From positions 15,577 to 24,223 of the forward strand of contig CAZTWC010000022.1 of the NCBI GenBank assembly GCA_964617105.1: a stretch of DNA of 8,647 bases, given 5' to 3'. The translations under genes and the position numbers were made by a program. Below, piece after piece: positions 5,939 through 8,647 of the stretch (the first letter of the stretch is position 1; the number at the start of each line of letters is the position of its first letter). The notes beneath the pieces are model-generated. The model was not told the origin of the DNA. It did no database searches and saw only the letters and a program-made list of their open reading frames with translations. Origin of the DNA: CAZTWC01 sp964617105 [NCBI: uncultured Myxococcia bacterium]. GTDB taxonomy: Bacteria > CAZTWC01.

Positions 5939-7450
5939 ATGGTTAGATTCAAACTGCTCTTAACCCTATTTGTAACTATCGGCATTTTTACATTCGTAGT
6001 TCATAATATTATCCTCAATAAATATGAGCAACACCAGTTGGATGCTATCAAGAATGAGACTAAAAGTATCCAGGAGATATTTGCCCGGGTCCAGGCCAAC
6101 GATTACGAATATTTAAAAACCACGGCTAAAAAAATTGCCGGGAAAAGAAATATTAGAGATATTATTGATTCAGATACCCAGATAGAACAAAAAGCAAATT
6201 TGCTTCAGCAGGAAGTTGCGGTTGCTAACGCCTCCTTGCGGGCCGAAGTAATGTTAATTACCGATGAATACGGTAAAATCCTTGTTAAGGACAAGCAACT
6301 GGACGTTTACCAGAGTGATGGACTTAACCGCTTCCCAATTATTTCTGATTGCCTTAGCGGCAATGCAACTGCTACTATTACCCTGAAAGATGAACAACTT
6401 AAAAAAGAGGTTTGCGCCCCTATTTTAATAAATGAACAATTAAAAGGGATCGTGTTTTTCCAGCAAAAATTTTCCGGTGTGCATGCTTATAAAAATGCCC
6501 TGCTTACCAACAGTTCCTTTGTATATTATCTACCCAACAAAGTAGTTTCCTCCACCTTGACAGTAACAGAAGAACAAAACTTTGCCGAATTTATCAAAGA
6601 TAAGCCCAATTTAATCAGAGAGATAGTTAAAAATTATCGCACCTCAAATCCTCTCAATATTACCCTGGACAAGCAACACTTTATTGCAATTTTAGCACCC
6701 ATAAAAAAATCAGAAGGTAATCCGGGGGGTTACGCTATTTTAAAGCCTATCACCCAGCGGACAGAAAAACTCGAGCTTTTAAAGAGTTCTATTCCCCTGC
6801 TAGGCATATTGGTTTTCCTGGTTGGAGCAATTTTTGTATTGATTATTGCGGGCAATGTTCTTCGTCCTCTGGAGATGGTGGAGCAGGGAGTATTGGAAGT
6901 TATTTGTGGAAAATTCGATTATATTTTCAAACCATACAAAAAATCGATAGATGGTTCGCTAGCGCACCACTTGAATATAATGACTGCCATCTTGCAAGGT
7001 AAAGAACCGCCAGATTCGCAGATACACGGCTGCCAGGACTGGCTGGAAGAACTCATTGACGAAGGGGAACTAGAAATTACTGAAAATGACCGGCAAGAGG
7101 AAGATAAAACTTCACCTTCGGCAGAATCTAAGCCAACGTTGGTAAATATAGAAGATGAGTCCAGCAAACCAACCACAACACCGGAGACTGTTGTAACGCC
7201 CAAACCCGCCGATGGACCTATGCAAGAGGCCTTGAAAGAGGAACAATATTACAGTGAATTGTTTAAGAAGTATATCGAGGCTAAAGAAAAAGTAGGCGAT
7301 GATGTCAACCAAATCACCATGGAACGGTTCATCGACAAACTAAAAAATAATGAAAAAAACCTGATGGGCAAATACGACTGCAAAAAGGTAATATTTGAAG
7401 TTGTGATTAGTGATGATAAGGTCAACCTTAAGCCACTAATTTTAACCTAG
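5939..7450 (+). CDS. Membrane-anchored sensor-like protein with HAMP-like region and MXAN_5187-type C-terminal domain
   Basis: The 503-residue product has a TM segment at about 5-25, a periplasmic region of about 260 residues, and a second TM at about 284-306. 'NVLRPLEMVEQGV' follows, which looks like the start of a HAMP linker. This is the topology of bacterial chemoreceptors and sensor kinases with a Cache/CHASE-type extracellular domain. No histidine kinase, GGDEF, EAL or methyl-accepting domain follows. Instead there is a low-complexity stretch rich in E, S, P and T (about 375-425), then a compact end domain (about 435-500) with 'YYSELFKKYIEAKEKVG', 'ITMERFIDKLKNNEKNL' and 'CKKVIFEVV'. 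I recognise this end as the domain named after Myxococcus MXAN_5187, whose function is unknown to me. C138 and C159 in the periplasmic part could form a disulfide. It has its own promoter and good ribosome binding site, and converges on the minus-strand gene 31 bp after its stop. Confidence 0.8.
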   Translation: MVRFKLLLTLFVTIGIFTFVVHNIILNKYEQHQLDAIKNETKSIQEIFARVQANDYEYLKTTAKKIAGKRNIRDIIDSDTQIEQKANLLQQEVAVANASLRAEVMLITDEYGKILVKDKQLDVYQSDGLNRFPIISDCLSGNATATITLKDEQLKKEVCAPILINEQLKGIVFFQQKFSGVHAYKNALLTNSSFVYYLPNKVVSSTLTVTEEQNFAEFIKDKPNLIREIVKNYRTSNPLNITLDKQHFIAILAPIKKSEGNPGGYAILKPITQRTEKLELLKSSIPLLGILVFLVGAIFVLIIAGNVLRPLEMVEQGVLEVICGKFDYIFKPYKKSIDGSLAHHLNIMTAILQGKEPPDSQIHGCQDWLEELIDEGELEITENDRQEEDKTSPSAESKPTLVNIEDESSKPTTTPETVVTPKPADGPMQEALKEEQYYSELFKKYIEAKEKVGDDVNQITMERFIDKLKNNEKNLMGKYDCKKVIFEVVISDDKVNLKPLILT

Positions 7451-7481
7451 TAAGAATTTGGATGCATCCCGGCTAAACACT

Positions 7482-8144
7482 CTAAAACCTATAACCTGCT
7501 GCAAGCCTACAACCTAAAAAATATCTTTCTTTCAATACTACTCCGCCCAACTGGAGCCGAAATTCTGCCGGTATTTCCAAGATATTGTCCATCAAAACTC
7601 TATACCCTATGGCTGAAGATAGTCCCAGCAGCAGCTGAGATGCCTTTTCCTTTTTCCCCATAACCTCTATTTCAGAATAATTGGCTAAAGCAGTGGGACC
7701 AGTTTTTATAAAGGCCCCCCCCTGGGCTAGAGGGAAAAAAAACAGCAGATGACAGGAGTAAAAGTTTTTCCGATTTTTTACTCCTATCACCGATGTTCCC
7801 TGACCTCTGGTAATAGACAAAATCTCCATCTCCCAGGCCAGGCGCGGATGAACAAAACCGGTAAGACCTCCCCCTCGGGATTGCTGGCCCATGAAACCAT
7901 TGCCCAGAGTATCCCGACTATACTCCACACCCCAAAAACCTGAGAGAACATACTGCTTTCCAACCTGGGGCAGATGCTCTTTGGCAAAAACCGGCCTGGT
8001 CAGAAAAAATCCTCCAACCAATAAAAAAATCAGGAGGAGATAACTCCATACTCTAAAGCATCTCTTAGGATATTTTAAGAACGAAGAGAATTCCCGGGAT
8101 TTCAATGCCGGGTTGACCCATGAATTATAGCATTTTTTAATCAT
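7482..8144 (-). CDS. Probable small outer-membrane beta-barrel protein, unrecognised family
   Basis: The 220-residue product has an unusually long, basic N-region (1-33), a hydrophobic stretch (about 34-48) and a likely signal peptidase site after 'PVFA' (residue 54). The remaining 166 residues alternate polar and hydrophobic or aromatic residues in strand-length runs ('QYVLSGFWGVEYS', 'HPRLAWEMEILS', 'NFYSCHLLFFFPL', 'FRLQLGGVVL', 'YFLGCRLAAGYRF') and end in phenylalanine, as outer-membrane barrels recognised by BamA do. This suggests a small barrel of about eight strands. The start is ATG 8144, which overlaps the stop of the upstream gene in ATGA. It has no visible Shine-Dalgarno, so translation is probably coupled. 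No better start lies between there and the hydrophobic stretch. I do not recognise the family. Confidence 0.7.
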   Translation of the reverse strand: MIKKCYNSWVNPALKSREFSSFLKYPKRCFRVWSYLLLIFLLVGGFFLTRPVFAKEHLPQVGKQYVLSGFWGVEYSRDTLGNGFMGQQSRGGGLTGFVHPRLAWEMEILSITRGQGTSVIGVKNRKNFYSCHLLFFFPLAQGGAFIKTGPTALANYSEIEVMGKKEKASQLLLGLSSAIGYRVLMDNILEIPAEFRLQLGGVVLKERYFLGCRLAAGYRF

Positions 8145-8647
8145 TTTTTGAGAAGGCCATCAATCTTACCAGCCAGAGCCGGATAAACCTGTTTAAATAT
8201 TTGAGACGCCTTTTCCCTTTTCTGATCGGGGAGTTGAGAGATAAAATAGTTAGCCGCCAGGGTAAAATCAAATTGGCTGGCGTGGGTGGTTATCAGGCTC
8301 TTAAACTTTTTAAAAAAGTTATACAAGAATTGGCCGGTGAGACCGGGAATCACTTCACTCTCCAGTCTAAATAGAGCGTGGGCCCAGATGGAGCCTAAAT
8401 AATGAGGTTCCAGCCGGCCTGGTTGGTGATTTCCATATTCCTCTATTTGGCGATGCAAGTCGGCATCGTATCTCTTGGGCAGGGACAGATTTCGATATAC
8501 TACCTGAGAAAAATCGGCCGGAAAGGAGGAGGAAAAAAAATAGGGTTGGCCGCTCACCTTAAAGGCGATAAAATCGGCGCTACCCTCCTCGATAGCAGTG
8601 GTGATCAATTCCAACCGCCCCTCAATCTGGCTTAAGGGCAAATCAGA
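8141..8647 (-). CDS. Unrecognised protein, C-terminal part (5' end outside window)
   Basis: The frame is open to the right edge, giving 168 visible residues, and ends in the TGA of an ATGA overlap with the probable outer-membrane protein gene. A TTG at 8641 is possible but nothing shows it to be the start. No membrane segment or known motif is visible. Predicted helices dominate the last 70 residues (around 'FLYNFFKKFKSLITTH' and 'KREKASQIFKQVYPAL'). Charged and aromatic residues are evenly mixed, so it looks like a soluble globular domain. The tight overlap implies co-expression with the downstream barrel-like protein, perhaps a shared envelope function, but that is inference. Confidence 0.6.
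   Translation of the reverse strand, partial: SDLPLSQIEGRLELITTAIEEGSADFIAFKVSGQPYFFSSSFPADFSQVVYRNLSLPKRYDADLHRQIEEYGNHQPGRLEPHYLGSIWAHALFRLESEVIPGLTGQFLYNFFKKFKSLITTHASQFDFTLAANYFISQLPDQKREKASQIFKQVYPALAGKIDGLLKK

Noticed and set aside
7112-7312. Minus-strand frames within the S/T/P/E-rich linker of the sensor-like gene
   Set aside because: They are shadows of a low-complexity coding stretch and have no ribosome binding site.

Overview
The window looks like chromosomal DNA of a diderm bacterium, most likely a deltaproteobacterium in the broad sense (Desulfobacterota or Myxococcota). Four things point there: a TolC-family gene directly ahead of an mlaC-type gene, a single bifunctional Rel followed by ridA, a small zinc-ribbon protein of a type I remember from Desulfobacterota, and a sensor-like protein with a MXAN_5187-type C-terminal domain. 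Base composition is moderate (about 40-45% GC by eye). I see no integrase, transposase, phage gene, CRISPR array, tRNA or rRNA. The placement is by recognition of protein families, not by a search.

Layout. 1-1390 (+) holds the end of a TolC-family outer-membrane channel gene and an mlaC-like periplasmic lipid-carrier gene, probably the tail of an Mla-type operon that begins upstream. 1361-2239 (-) is a cpoB/ybgF-like gene (signal peptide, coiled coil, TPRs) whose 3' end overlaps mlaC tail to tail by 30 bp. A 60-bp divergent region (2240-2299) carries facing, overlapping promoters for cpoB and for rel (2300-4453, +), the ppGpp synthetase/hydrolase. rel is followed by ridA (4544-4930, +).

Between ridA and the next, convergent gene (about 4940-5093) lies the most unusual sequence of the window: a 125-nt near-complete hairpin preceded by a second copy of its right arm. 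The left arm can therefore pair with either of two partners. Then come two minus-strand genes in tight succession, 5682-5377 (two-TM membrane protein) and 5375-5088 (multi-cysteine zinc-ribbon protein). A 256-bp divergent intergenic region (5683-5938) has sigma70-type promoter candidates in both directions. 5939-7450 (+) is the membrane-anchored sensor-like protein with the MXAN_5187-type C-terminal domain. It converges on a two-gene minus-strand unit that starts beyond the right edge: an unrecognised protein (8647-8141, partial) overlapping by ATGA a probable small outer-membrane beta-barrel protein (8144-7482).

Functional picture. The left third concerns outer-membrane maintenance (TolC-like export, Mla lipid transport, CpoB/Tol-Pal-linked septal envelope). 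The centre is stringent response plus enamine/imine detoxification. The right half is mostly envelope proteins of unknown role. No gene longer than about 60 codons appears to be missing, and no gene-free stretch exceeds 300 bases.
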